Below, piece by piece: positions 8,809 through 14,762 of a DNA stretch of 33,524 bases (the stretch's first letter is position 1; the number at the start of each line of letters is the position of its first letter). The stretch spans positions 6,321 through 39,844 of the forward strand of contig QIAB01000017.1 of assembly GCA_003225455.1 (NCBI GenBank), read 5' to 3'. A model generated the notes under the pieces. The model was not told the DNA's origin and did not search any database. It saw only the letters and a program-made list of their open reading frames with translations. Origin of the DNA: Acidobacteriota bacterium. Its GTDB lineage: Bacteria > Acidobacteriota > Terriglobia > Terriglobales > Acidobacteriaceae. A program made the position numbers and the translations under genes.

Positions 8809-8991
8809 TTCCCCTTTAGAATCCCTCAGCTACACGCCTTGAAGGAGAAACAGCAAGTTCTGCACTTCGCGTATTACAATTTCTGTCGGATACACAAAAG
8901 TCTGAGAGTTACGCCAGCGATGGAAGCGGGAATCACAGATCACATTTGGGCTTTGCGCGAATTGCTAGAACCAAACCGGGTGATTGCTTAA
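8809..8991 (+). mobile_element. Transposase C-terminal remnant (IS1-like)
   Basis: A short open frame without a start codon reads LHFAYYNFCRIHKSLRVTPA then MEAGITDHIWALRELLE and stops at 8989-8991. The YYNF..IHKSLR.TPAMEAG.TDH.W.L.EL pattern is the C-terminal end of a DDE transposase type that I associate with IS1-like elements in Acidobacteriota. The family label is from memory. Upstream of about 8840 the similarity fades and a stop in frame occurs at 8806, so only the last ~50 residues survive. It shows that an insertion sequence once occupied the gap downstream of the TPR gene. No terminal inverted repeats were found. Confidence 0.7.
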
Positions 8992-9185
8992 TGCTCTGGG
9001 CGATCGAAAACATCCTACTCCTGGTGGGTTTCTTTAGCCTTCTTTGCTTACTTATCATGCTGCCGATTGCGATGTTTTCTCCGTCAAGGTTTACCAGACC
9101 TTGGACCGCTGTTTCGGTCTTATCTTTCATCAGCTTCGCTTCTGCGATGTTTTGGCTGCTGCTCGGATGGGGATGCAAACAATAG
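8991..9185 (+). CDS. Small two-span membrane protein, hypothetical
   Basis: A 64-residue frame starts at the ATG at 8991, which overlaps the stop of the transposase remnant (TAATG). It contains two strongly hydrophobic stretches, about residues 5-26 (IENILLLVGFFSLLCLLIML) and 38-58 (VSVLSFISFASAMFWLLLGW), joined by a short polar loop with SPSRFTRP, and ends GCKQ. The pattern is plausible for a small inner-membrane protein. There is no good ribosome-binding site, and no family is recognised. It could be a chance frame left by the decayed insertion sequence. The gap from here to the thiolase (9186-9301) shows nothing recognisable. Confidence 0.35.
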   Translation: MLWAIENILLLVGFFSLLCLLIMLPIAMFSPSRFTRPWTAVSVLSFISFASAMFWLLLGWGCKQ

Positions 9186-9301
9186 CATCAACGCAACTCT
9201 AGCCTACCCACCATATCCGCCAATAGCTGAAAGCTCTTCTCCGCTGATAAACTAAGCAGTTTTGGTTAATCATTCGTAAATCTTCTTGAAGTCGAGCACT
9301 C

Positions 9302-10501
9302 ATGTTAAAGCCAGGTGATATTGCGATTGTCAGCGGGGCTCGCACACCCTTCGGCCGCTACTGCGGCAAGCTGAAAGATTTTACGGCGCAGGAACTAGGC
9401 ACCATTGCGGGCAAGTGCGCCATCGAGCGAGCAGGGCTGGATCCCGGGCAATTCGATCATGCGGTGTTTGGCAACGCGCAGCAAACCTCTGGGGATGCGC
9501 TGTATGGCGCGCGGCACGTAGCCCTGCGGGCGGGGCTGCCGATCGAAACCCCTGCGCTTACTGTGAATCGACTGTGCGGCAGCGGCATGCAAGCGATCGT
9601 GAATGCCGCGCAAATGATCCAGCTTGGCGAAGCTTCGGTTGTGCTTGCCGGCGGAATGGAGGCAATGTCACAGGCGCCGTTTGTCATTCGCGGGCGCGAT
9701 GGGTTCAATCTGGCTCCCGGCGGGAAGCTGGAAGATTCGCTGATGGTCGCGTTGCTCGATTCCTATTGCGGATCGTACATGGCGAACACGGCGGAGCTTT
9801 ACGGTTCGCAGCACGGCATCACGCGCGAGATGCAAGACGAGTTCGCGCTGCGTTCGCAACAGCTCGCGGATGCCGCATACAAAGAAGGACGTTTGCAGGA
9901 AGAGTTGGTTCCGGTGCAGTTGAAGAATTCCAAAGGCGAGTTGATCGGTGACAGCTTGAACGAAGACGATCATCGTCGCCCGCAGACAACTTTGGAAGGA
10001 TTGGCGAAGCTGAAGCCGGCGTTTGGTAAAAACGGGACGGTCACGGCCGGGAACGCCAGCGGCATTGTGGACGGCGGAGCCGCAGTAACCGTGATGTCGC
10101 TGGATGAAGTTGGTAAGCGGGGAATCAAGCCACTGGGGCGCGTCGTCAGCTGGGGGATTGCGGGCGTCGAACCGAAGATCATGGGACGTGGCCCAGTGCC
10201 GGCGACGAAGATTGCTTTGCAGAAGGCCGGATTGACTCTGGACTACATTGATCTGATCGAAGTGAATGAAGCCTTTGCCGCGCAGTACTTAGCAGTCGAA
10301 AAAGAATTGGGTCTGGACCGCGAAAAAGTGAACGTGAACGGCGGCGCGATTGCTTTGGGCCACCCGCTGGGTGCAACTGGAACGCGGCTAGTGATTACGT
10401 TGCTGTACGAGTTGCGCAGACGAAAAAAGAAGTATGGGCTAGCGACGGCATGCATCGGTGGTGGACAGGGGATTGCGATGGTGGTGGAGAGCTTGAATTA
10501 A
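9302..10501 (+). CDS. Thiolase (acetyl-CoA C-acetyltransferase type)
   Basis: A full-length 399-residue thiolase. The acyl-accepting nucleophile is Cys92 in [11 protein letters not shown]. The NEAFA motif is at 322-326, the catalytic His354 in [14 protein letters not shown], and the second Cys384 in [10 protein letters not shown]. The N-terminus ([20 protein letters not shown]) is the standard thiolase start. Enzymes with this architecture either condense two acetyl-CoA to acetoacetyl-CoA or cleave 3-ketoacyl-CoA; chain-length preference is not readable here. The downstream neighbours on the same strand, a 3-hydroxybutyryl-CoA dehydrogenase and an enoyl-CoA hydratase, suggest C4 metabolism or beta-oxidation in the cytosol. 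The spacing to the dehydrogenase (249 bases) is filled by repeats, so they may not share one compact operon. Confidence 0.95.
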   Translation: MLKPGDIAIVSGARTPFGRYCGKLKDFTAQELGTIAGKCAIERAGLDPGQFDHAVFGNAQQTSGDALYGARHVALRAGLPIETPALTVNRLCGSGMQAIVNAAQMIQLGEASVVLAGGMEAMSQAPFVIRGRDGFNLAPGGKLEDSLMVALLDSYCGSYMANTAELYGSQHGITREMQDEFALRSQQLADAAYKEGRLQEELVPVQLKNSKGELIGDSLNEDDHRRPQTTLEGLAKLKPAFGKNGTVTAGNASGIVDGGAAVTVMSLDEVGKRGIKPLGRVVSWGIAGVEPKIMGRGPVPATKIALQKAGLTLDYIDLIEVNEAFAAQYLAVEKELGLDREKVNVNGGAIALGHPLGATGTRLVITLLYELRRRKKKYGLATACIGGGQGIAMVVESLN

Positions 10502-10503
10502 TT

Positions 10504-10618
10504 TTTTCACCACGGAGGCACGGAGACACGGAAAATCTGATCGTGAGAGAACAGGAAGGGCGGGTTCTTTCCAGTGTTCGTGAGGTTTCTCCGTGCCTCC
10601 GTGTCTCTGTGGTGAAAA
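10504..10618. repeat. CCACGGAGGCACGGAGACACGG inverted-repeat element
   Basis: The left arm (10504-10532) starts TTTTCACCACGGAGGCACGG and the right arm (10586-10618) ends GTCTCTGTGGTGAAAA, its near reverse complement. The arms also contain the internal CACGGAG word repeated. Related half-copies occur at 11634-11655 (CACCACGGAGCCACGG) and 13111 (CCACGGAGGACGCAG). The element sits right behind the thiolase stop. Confidence 0.75.
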
Positions 10619-10625
10619 GATTTTG

Positions 10626-10656
10626 ATCCGTGTTAATCCGCGTGAATCCGCGGCAA
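10626..10656. repeat. ATCCGCGTGAATCCGCGG dispersed repeat
   Basis: GATCCGTGTTAATCCGCGTG continues into AATCCGCGGCA. Near-identical copies are at 12067-12101, just before the enoyl-CoA hydratase start, and in reverse at 12909-12931 and 13146-13168. Confidence 0.7.
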
Positions 10657-10666
10657 AGGGAATTCG

Positions 10667-10702
10667 ATGGAAATCAAGAAAGTTGAGCCGATTTGCGCGT
10701 GA
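10667..10702 (+). other. Vestigial former start of the 3-hydroxyacyl-CoA dehydrogenase gene (candidate)
   Basis: An ATG behind a good ribosome-binding site (AAAGGGAATTCG) begins MEIKKVEPICA and stops after 11 codons. MEIKKV is how many 3-hydroxybutyryl-CoA dehydrogenases begin (MEIKKVGVLGCG). The present gene instead starts 84 bases further on with MISKVGVLGCG, after a block resembling the repeat at 18186-18242. A repeat insertion may have split the original start. This is inference. Confidence 0.4.
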
Positions 10703-10750
10703 GCGAAGCGGGAGACCGCAGGCGAAATCCCGCGCAGAGCGAGGGATCTC
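10696..10750 (+). repeat. GCGTGAGCGAAGCGGGAG repeat supplying a new ribosome-binding site
   Basis: GCGTGAGCGAAGCGGGAGAC followed by AGAGCGAGGGATCTC abuts the dehydrogenase ATG at 10751. The same words (GCGTGAGCGAAGCGGGAG then GCGAAGGATCT) occur at 18191-18242. The GCGAGGGA segment stands at ribosome-binding distance from the ATG. Confidence 0.55.
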
Positions 10751-11626
10751 ATGATAAGCAAAGTAGGAGTATTGGGCTGCGGGCTGATGGGCTCTGGCAT
10801 CGCTCAGGTTGCGGCCACTGCTGGATTCGAGGTCACTGTACTCGAAGTCGAACAGAAGTTTCTCGACAAGGGCTTCGCCGGAATTGAGAAGTCTCTGGCG
10901 AAATTTTCCGAGAAGGGCACACTGAAAGAGAAACCAGAGGCCATCCGCACGCGACTGAAGGGCACGACCAACCCCCCGGACCTCACCGATTGCGACATCA
11001 TCATCGAAGCCATCATCGAGAACGTCACGCAGAAAAAAGAAATGTATGCCGCGCTCGACGGCATAGTAAAGAAAGACGCTATCCTCGTCTCGAACACTTC
11101 GTCCATTTCAATCACCGAGCTGATGACCGCCACCAAGCGCCCGGAACGCTTCATCGGGCTGCACTTTTTCAATCCTGTGCCGCTTATGAAGCTGGTAGAA
11201 GTAGTGCGCACGATTGCCACGGCCAGCGACGTTTACGAAACCGCCTACGAATTTGCCAAGAAGCTGGGCAAAGTTCCGGTACGCGCAAAAGACACGACCG
11301 GATTCATTGTGAACCGCCTGCTGGTGCCGTATCTGCTCGACGCCGTCCGCGCCTACGAAGAAGGCGTGGGATCGATCGAGGACATCGACAACGCCATGAA
11401 GCTCGGCTGCGGCTATCCCATGGGGCCGTTCACGCTGCTGGATTTCGTCGGCCTCGACACGACCTACTACATCACCCATGTCATGTACGACGAATTCAAA
11501 GAGCGCCGCTTCGCCTCGCCTCCGCTGCTGAAACGGATGGTGATGGCGGGCTGGTACGGGCGCAAGACGGGCAAAGGGTTTTACGATTATTCCGACCCAA
11601 ACAATCCGAAGCCGAATAAGCTTTAG
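10751..11626 (+). CDS. hbd: 3-hydroxybutyryl-CoA dehydrogenase
   Basis: A complete 291-residue 3-hydroxyacyl-CoA dehydrogenase of the short single-function type. The NAD-binding Rossmann motif GCGLMGSG is at residues 9-16. SNTSSISITEL and IGLHFFNPVPLMKLVE follow, with the catalytic His at about residue 138 and the partner Glu at about 150. The C-terminal helical domain (KDTTGFIVNRLLVPYLLDA, MGPFTLLDFVGLD, GWYGRKTGKGFYDY) is intact. It would interconvert acetoacetyl-CoA and 3-hydroxybutyryl-CoA between the flanking thiolase and enoyl-CoA hydratase. The start is ATG 10751, preceded by a repeat-derived GCGAGGGA ribosome-binding site; a possible older start lies at 10667. The N-terminus is complete, so function should be unaffected. 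Confidence 0.95.
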   Translation: MISKVGVLGCGLMGSGIAQVAATAGFEVTVLEVEQKFLDKGFAGIEKSLAKFSEKGTLKEKPEAIRTRLKGTTNPPDLTDCDIIIEAIIENVTQKKEMYAALDGIVKKDAILVSNTSSISITELMTATKRPERFIGLHFFNPVPLMKLVEVVRTIATASDVYETAYEFAKKLGKVPVRAKDTTGFIVNRLLVPYLLDAVRAYEEGVGSIEDIDNAMKLGCGYPMGPFTLLDFVGLDTTYYITHVMYDEFKERRFASPPLLKRMVMAGWYGRKTGKGFYDYSDPNNPKPNKL

Positions 11627-11633
11627 AGCATAT

Positions 11634-11773
11634 TCACCACGGAGCCACGGAGAACGACTGGGAATAAAAGATGCACACGTAGGGGCGGGTGCCCTCACCC
11701 GCCCGGCGGAGCGAAGCTCCGCAGATTTGGCGAGCACGGCTCGGCCACCCGGACGAGGGGGGCCGGGCCTACC
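11634..11773. repeat. Repeat block: CCACGGAG half-copy plus GTAGG...CCTAC multi-hairpin
   Basis: CACCACGGAGCCACGGAG at 11634 is a half-copy of the 10504 element. From 11679 to 11773 an outer GTAGG/CCTAC pair encloses GGGCGGGTGCCCTCACCCGCC, GCGGAGCGAAGCTCCGC and GGCGAGCACGGCTCGGCC, a variant of the double-hairpin family. Confidence 0.65.
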
Positions 11774-11840
11774 TGGGCGCTGCTGAACCTTAGGTTTGCG
11801 AATATGCAGAAAATGTGGCTATTTTGACCGAGCTGGTTTT

Positions 11841-12053
11841 ATGAACATAACAACATGGGCCGAATCGAGCGAGACCGCAAAAGTTAAGATCGAACGCTAC
11901 CTGGAATCGTTTGGCTGGCACTTGGTTTCGGTCGAAAAAGTGGACATCATTGATGAAGATTACGAGTACGGCGAAGATGTATCGAACATGATAGAAAGGA
12001 CTCGGAGTAATCCGAACGCCATCATTCTAGCGACGTTTCATACGACAAATTGA
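11841..12053 (+). CDS. Small hypothetical protein (70 residues)
   Basis: The frame starts MNITTWAESSETAKVKIERY, continues LESFGWHLVSVEKVDIIDED and YEYGEDVSNMIERTRSNPNA, and ends IILATFHTTN. It is acidic and has the strand-helix-strand feel of a small folded domain. The phrase NPNAIILATFH near the C-terminus and the alternation of WAES.E.AK.KIE.YL.SFGW suggest a real conserved protein; I recall similar small Acidobacteriota proteins but cannot name a family. The upstream in-frame start at 11796 would add a Cys-containing tail (MRICRKCGYFDRAGF) and is less likely. It is bracketed by dispersed repeats on both sides, between the dehydrogenase and the hydratase. No function is proposed. Confidence 0.5.
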   Translation: MNITTWAESSETAKVKIERYLESFGWHLVSVEKVDIIDEDYEYGEDVSNMIERTRSNPNAIILATFHTTN

Positions 12054-12066
12054 TCCCGGAGCATTC

Positions 12067-12101
12067 CGAAATCCGTGTAAATCCGCGTGAATCCGTGGCA
12101 G
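12067..12101. repeat. ATCCGCGTGAATCCGTGG dispersed repeat before the hydratase
   Basis: AATCCGTGTAAATCCGCGTG continues into AATCCGTGGCAG. It matches the copy at 10626-10656, and the spurious longer start (GTG at 12087) of the downstream gene lies inside it. Confidence 0.7.
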
Positions 12102-12116
12102 AAGAATTTGAATACC

Positions 12117-12899
12117 ATGACCTTCTCCAACATCCTCTTCGAAAAGAAAGACTCAATCGCTTACGTCACCGTGAACCGGCCGAAGGTGCTCAATGCGCTG
12201 AATATGGCCACCATGGAAGAGCTGCGCGCGGCGTTTCACGAGATTAAGAATGACGCCGGCCTACGCGTGGTCATCCTCACCGGGGCGGGCGAGAAGGCGT
12301 TCATCGCCGGCGCGGACATTGGCGAGCTGGCGCAGCACAACGCAGTCTCGGGCAAAGAGTACACGCACCGCGGGCAGAGCGTGCTCAATCTGATCGAGAA
12401 TCTGGGGAAGCCGGTGATCGCCTGCATCAATGGATTTGCCCTCGGCGGCGGATGCGAGATCGCCACGGCTTGCACCCTGCGCCTCGCCAGCGAATCCGCC
12501 AAGCTGGGCCAGCCGGAGGTCAAGCTCGGAATCATTCCCGGCTATGGAGGGACACAAAGATTACCGCGGTTGGTCGGCAAGGGGATCGCGATGCAGCTTG
12601 TACTCACCGGCGAAATGATCACCGCGCAGGAAGCGCATCGCATCGGGCTGGTGAATGAAGTGACCCCGCCGGCGGATTTGATCCCGCGAGCCGAGGCGAT
12701 TGCGCAGAAGATCATCGCCAATGCGCCCCTGGCCGTGCAGTACGCGATGGAAGCAGTCAGCAAAGGCATGGAGATGACTCTGGCCGAGGGACTCTACCTT
12801 GAAGCGACTTTGTTCGGCGTAGCCTGTGCGACAGAAGATAAGAAAGAAGGAACGACGGCGTTTTTGGAGAAGAGAGCAGCGCAGTTTAAAGGGAAATAG
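12117..12899 (+). CDS. Enoyl-CoA hydratase (crotonase family)
   Basis: A 260-residue crotonase-fold protein. The oxyanion-hole segment AFIAGADIGEL is at about 61-71, and INGFALGGGCEIATACTLRL holds the first catalytic Glu at about E114. The second, about E134, lies in GQPEVKLGIIPGYGGTQRLP. Both acidic residues of a true hydratase are present. LTGEMITAQEAHRIGLVNEV and a helical C-terminus (FLEKRAAQF) complete the family pattern. It would hydrate crotonyl-CoA to 3-hydroxybutyryl-CoA, completing the route with the upstream dehydrogenase and thiolase. The start ATG 12117 was preferred because the longer frame from the GTG at 12087 begins inside a dispersed repeat. The ribosome-binding site is weak (GAAGAATTTG). 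Confidence 0.95.
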   Translation: MTFSNILFEKKDSIAYVTVNRPKVLNALNMATMEELRAAFHEIKNDAGLRVVILTGAGEKAFIAGADIGELAQHNAVSGKEYTHRGQSVLNLIENLGKPVIACINGFALGGGCEIATACTLRLASESAKLGQPEVKLGIIPGYGGTQRLPRLVGKGIAMQLVLTGEMITAQEAHRIGLVNEVTPPADLIPRAEAIAQKIIANAPLAVQYAMEAVSKGMEMTLAEGLYLEATLFGVACATEDKKEGTTAFLEKRAAQFKGK

Positions 12900-12904
12900 T
12901 TCCG

Positions 12905-13180
12905 GCCATCGATCCACGCGGATTTTCGCGGATTGCCCTTATGATTGTCGTCCTGAGGCGGCTTCCAGCCGCCGAACGGATCTATGCATTCCTGCGGTAC
13001 CTGCAAAATGCATGGGTCCTTCGCTTCGCTCAGAATGACAACTTTTGGTAAGAACGCAAAGCATGATCTGAGAACCTATGTGTCCTTGTATTTCGCGCTA
13101 TTGGTCTAACCACGGAGGACGCAGAAGCGCACAGAGGAAGCTCGTGGCCACGGATTTACGCGGATTTCCATTATCATTTG
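12905..13180. repeat. Repeat-filled gap behind the hydratase
   Basis: The gap 12900-13281 has no convincing gene. It holds an ATCCACGCGGATTTTCGCGG copy (12909), a reverse copy of the ~90-bp GTCATTCTGAGCG element (12947-13039), a CCACGGAGGACGC half-copy (13111) and a CACGGATTTACGCGGATTTC copy (13146). It ends with the 80-bp hairpin listed separately. Confidence 0.7.
12947..13039 (-). repeat. ~90-bp imperfect palindrome (GTCATTCTGAGCG element), reverse copy
   Basis: Read on the minus strand it begins GTCATTCTGAGCGAAGCGAA. It contains paired ATGCATTTTG/AATGCATAGATCC segments and GGCGGCTGGAAGCCGCC, then ends CCTCAGGACGAC. It is closely similar in order and sequence to 26356-26443. Confidence 0.8.
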
Positions 13181-13186
13181 GTTCTA

Positions 13187-13266
13187 GGTGGAAGAGCGGC
13201 CCCTTCAGGGCCGCGTCACTTTCTTATTACGATTTGACGCGGCGCTGAAGGCGCCGCTCTTCCACC
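13187..13266. repeat. 80-bp inverted repeat with self-complementary arms
   Basis: The 32-base arms at 13187-13218 and 13235-13266 are reverse complements with two mismatches. Each arm also folds on itself (GGCCC-CTTCA-GGGCC, and GGCGC-TGAAG-GCGCC). The two mismatches are exactly the bases that keep each arm's own small hairpin paired. It ends 15 bases before the ribH-fusion start. Confidence 0.85.
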
Positions 13267-13281
13267 GTTGCCCGCACGGAC

Positions 13282-14250
13282 ATGATCAAAGCTGTCAAAA
13301 TCACCGCGATTGCAAAGTCGAAAGAGGACTTTCTGGTAATCACTGAGTTGTTAGAGAGTTTGGGTCTGTATAAAGGCACGCTTGCCGAAACAAGCGAGCG
13401 TTCGTTTGGTGATTTCTACCCGCAGACGCGCAGTCTTGCAGTTGTTTATCCCAGACAAGACGCGAGAGATGTTGATATGTTTCTTCTGGTGCAGGACCCG
13501 GACACGGTGTTTGAGCTCGTGAAGCAGCGTAACCTAGAGGTCGCAAGAGACTGGTCCGGACCCGAACCCGATCACGCGATGCGAGATTTCGTCGCCAAGC
13601 TACCTGGAGGCACCAGAATCGGCGTTGGTGGTGAACGCGTAGCGCACAATACAACTGATCTCGATTACGTTGCTCTGGAAGGAGACTTGTGCGGTCGCGG
13701 CAAGCGCTTCGCCATTGTGGTCAGCCGCTTTAACGCATTCATCACAGAAAGACTTTTAGCCGGTGCAATAGATGGTCTAGTTAAATGTGGAGTAGTCGTT
13801 TATGGAGAGCCATTCTTCAAAGATATCGAGCTTGTCCGCGTCCCTGGCTCCTTCGAAATCCCTTCCGCCGCCCGCACCTTGGCTGAAACCCAAAAATACG
13901 ATGCCATCATCTGCCTCGGTTGCCTGCTGCGTGGCGACACCGCTCACTACGACGTGATCGTCAACGAAGTCACCCGTGGAATCGGGCAATCCGCGCAGGA
14001 GACCGGCGTGCCACATGCCTTCGGCGTTCTCACCTGCGACACGCTCGAGCAAGCTATCGACCGCGCCGGTTTGAAGATGGGCAACAAAGGCTTCGAGGCG
14101 GCGCTGGCGGCAGTCGAGATGGCCAATCTGAAGACGGCCATCAGCGGTCAGCCTTCGGCCCACAAATCAGCCCGCAGCCGACCGCCATCGGCAATCAATA
14201 AGAGCAAAATCCGCAAGCGGACACGTCCCTCCAAGAAGCATAAGCACTGA
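13282..14250 (+). CDS. ribH: Lumazine synthase with an extra N-terminal VOC-like domain
   Basis: A single continuous frame encodes 322 residues, about twice the usual ~155 of 6,7-dimethyl-8-ribityllumazine synthase. Residues about 133-290 are a normal RibH: ALEGDLCGRGKRFAIVVSRF, FITERLLAGAIDGL, VPGSFEIPSAA, LRGDTAHYDVI (catalytic His in AHYD) and AGLKMGNKGFEAALAAVEM. It would condense the pyrimidine and dihydroxybutanone phosphate precursors in riboflavin synthesis. Residues 1-~118 resemble a vicinal-oxygen-chelate (glyoxalase-like) fold, notably DVDMFLLVQDPDTVFELV and MRDFVAKLPGGTRIGVGG; metal ligands are not clear. No good internal ATG precedes the RibH part, which argues for a true fusion. 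The C-terminus carries a Lys/Arg-rich tail (SKIRKRTRPSKKHKH). nusB follows, a common partner of ribH. An FMN-riboswitch-like leader is not visible. Confidence 0.88.
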   Translation: MIKAVKITAIAKSKEDFLVITELLESLGLYKGTLAETSERSFGDFYPQTRSLAVVYPRQDARDVDMFLLVQDPDTVFELVKQRNLEVARDWSGPEPDHAMRDFVAKLPGGTRIGVGGERVAHNTTDLDYVALEGDLCGRGKRFAIVVSRFNAFITERLLAGAIDGLVKCGVVVYGEPFFKDIELVRVPGSFEIPSAARTLAETQKYDAIICLGCLLRGDTAHYDVIVNEVTRGIGQSAQETGVPHAFGVLTCDTLEQAIDRAGLKMGNKGFEAALAAVEMANLKTAISGQPSAHKSARSRPPSAINKSKIRKRTRPSKKHKH

Positions 14251-14319
14251 CTTCAAACCCACTGGCACCGAGTTCGCGTATAAACTGACGGCTGAACGGT
14301 GAAAGCCGGCACCTTCCCC

Positions 14320-14736
14320 ATGGGCACCCGCCGCAAATCACGCGAACTGGTTTTGCAGATGCTTTTTCAGGCTGACATGGGACGGCAGAGCCCCGATGAC
14401 GTACGCCGAGTTTTCTGGAAGGAGCGCGGTTCGGTGGATGCGGAAGCGCGCGGTTTTGCGGAAGACCTGTTTCGTGTGGCCACGGACCGCACGGCAGAAA
14501 TCGACAAGCTGATCGAAGATCACGCCGAGCACTGGCGTATGGATCGGATGGCGGCGGTGGACAGGAATATTCTGCGGGCTGCCGTAGCTGAGTTGCTCGG
14601 ATTTCCAGATACGCCGCGTGCCGTCATTATTAATGAAGCGCTGGAAATCGCGCGCAAGTTTTCCAGCCCCGAATCCGTGCAGTTTATCAATGGCGTGCTG
14701 GATAGTGTGGGGCGCGATCTGCAGATCAGTCGTTAG
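14320..14736 (+). CDS. nusB: Transcription antitermination factor NusB
   Basis: A 138-residue NusB, an RNA-binding helical protein that pairs with NusE (S10) on boxA during rRNA antitermination. The family pattern is complete: RRKSRELVLQMLFQADMG at the N-terminus, then the helix with ERGSVDAEARGFAEDLF, DRMAAVDRNILRAAVAELL, and TPRAVIINEALEIARKFSS followed by SVQFINGVLD. The ATG at 14320 gives the standard MGTRRKSREL start. A GTG at 14299 would add seven residues (MKAGTFP) and is less likely. It lies 69 bases after the ribH fusion on the same strand and is probably co-transcribed. Its 3' end converges with the lipoprotein gene, leaving only 26 bases and no obvious terminator between them. Confidence 0.95.
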   Translation: MGTRRKSRELVLQMLFQADMGRQSPDDVRRVFWKERGSVDAEARGFAEDLFRVATDRTAEIDKLIEDHAEHWRMDRMAAVDRNILRAAVAELLGFPDTPRAVIINEALEIARKFSSPESVQFINGVLDSVGRDLQISR

Positions 14737-14762
14737 TCCTGGGCCGTTAGCCGAACCCGACC

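Noticed and set aside
8933-9178. 81-residue minus-strand frame opposite the small membrane ORF
   Set aside because: It lacks a ribosome-binding site and a recognisable domain, and it overlaps the transposase remnant; the plus-strand reading is more protein-like.
13040-13281. FMN riboswitch upstream of ribH
   Set aside because: The region is made of dispersed repeats and an inverted repeat; none of the conserved RFN-element segments was recognised.
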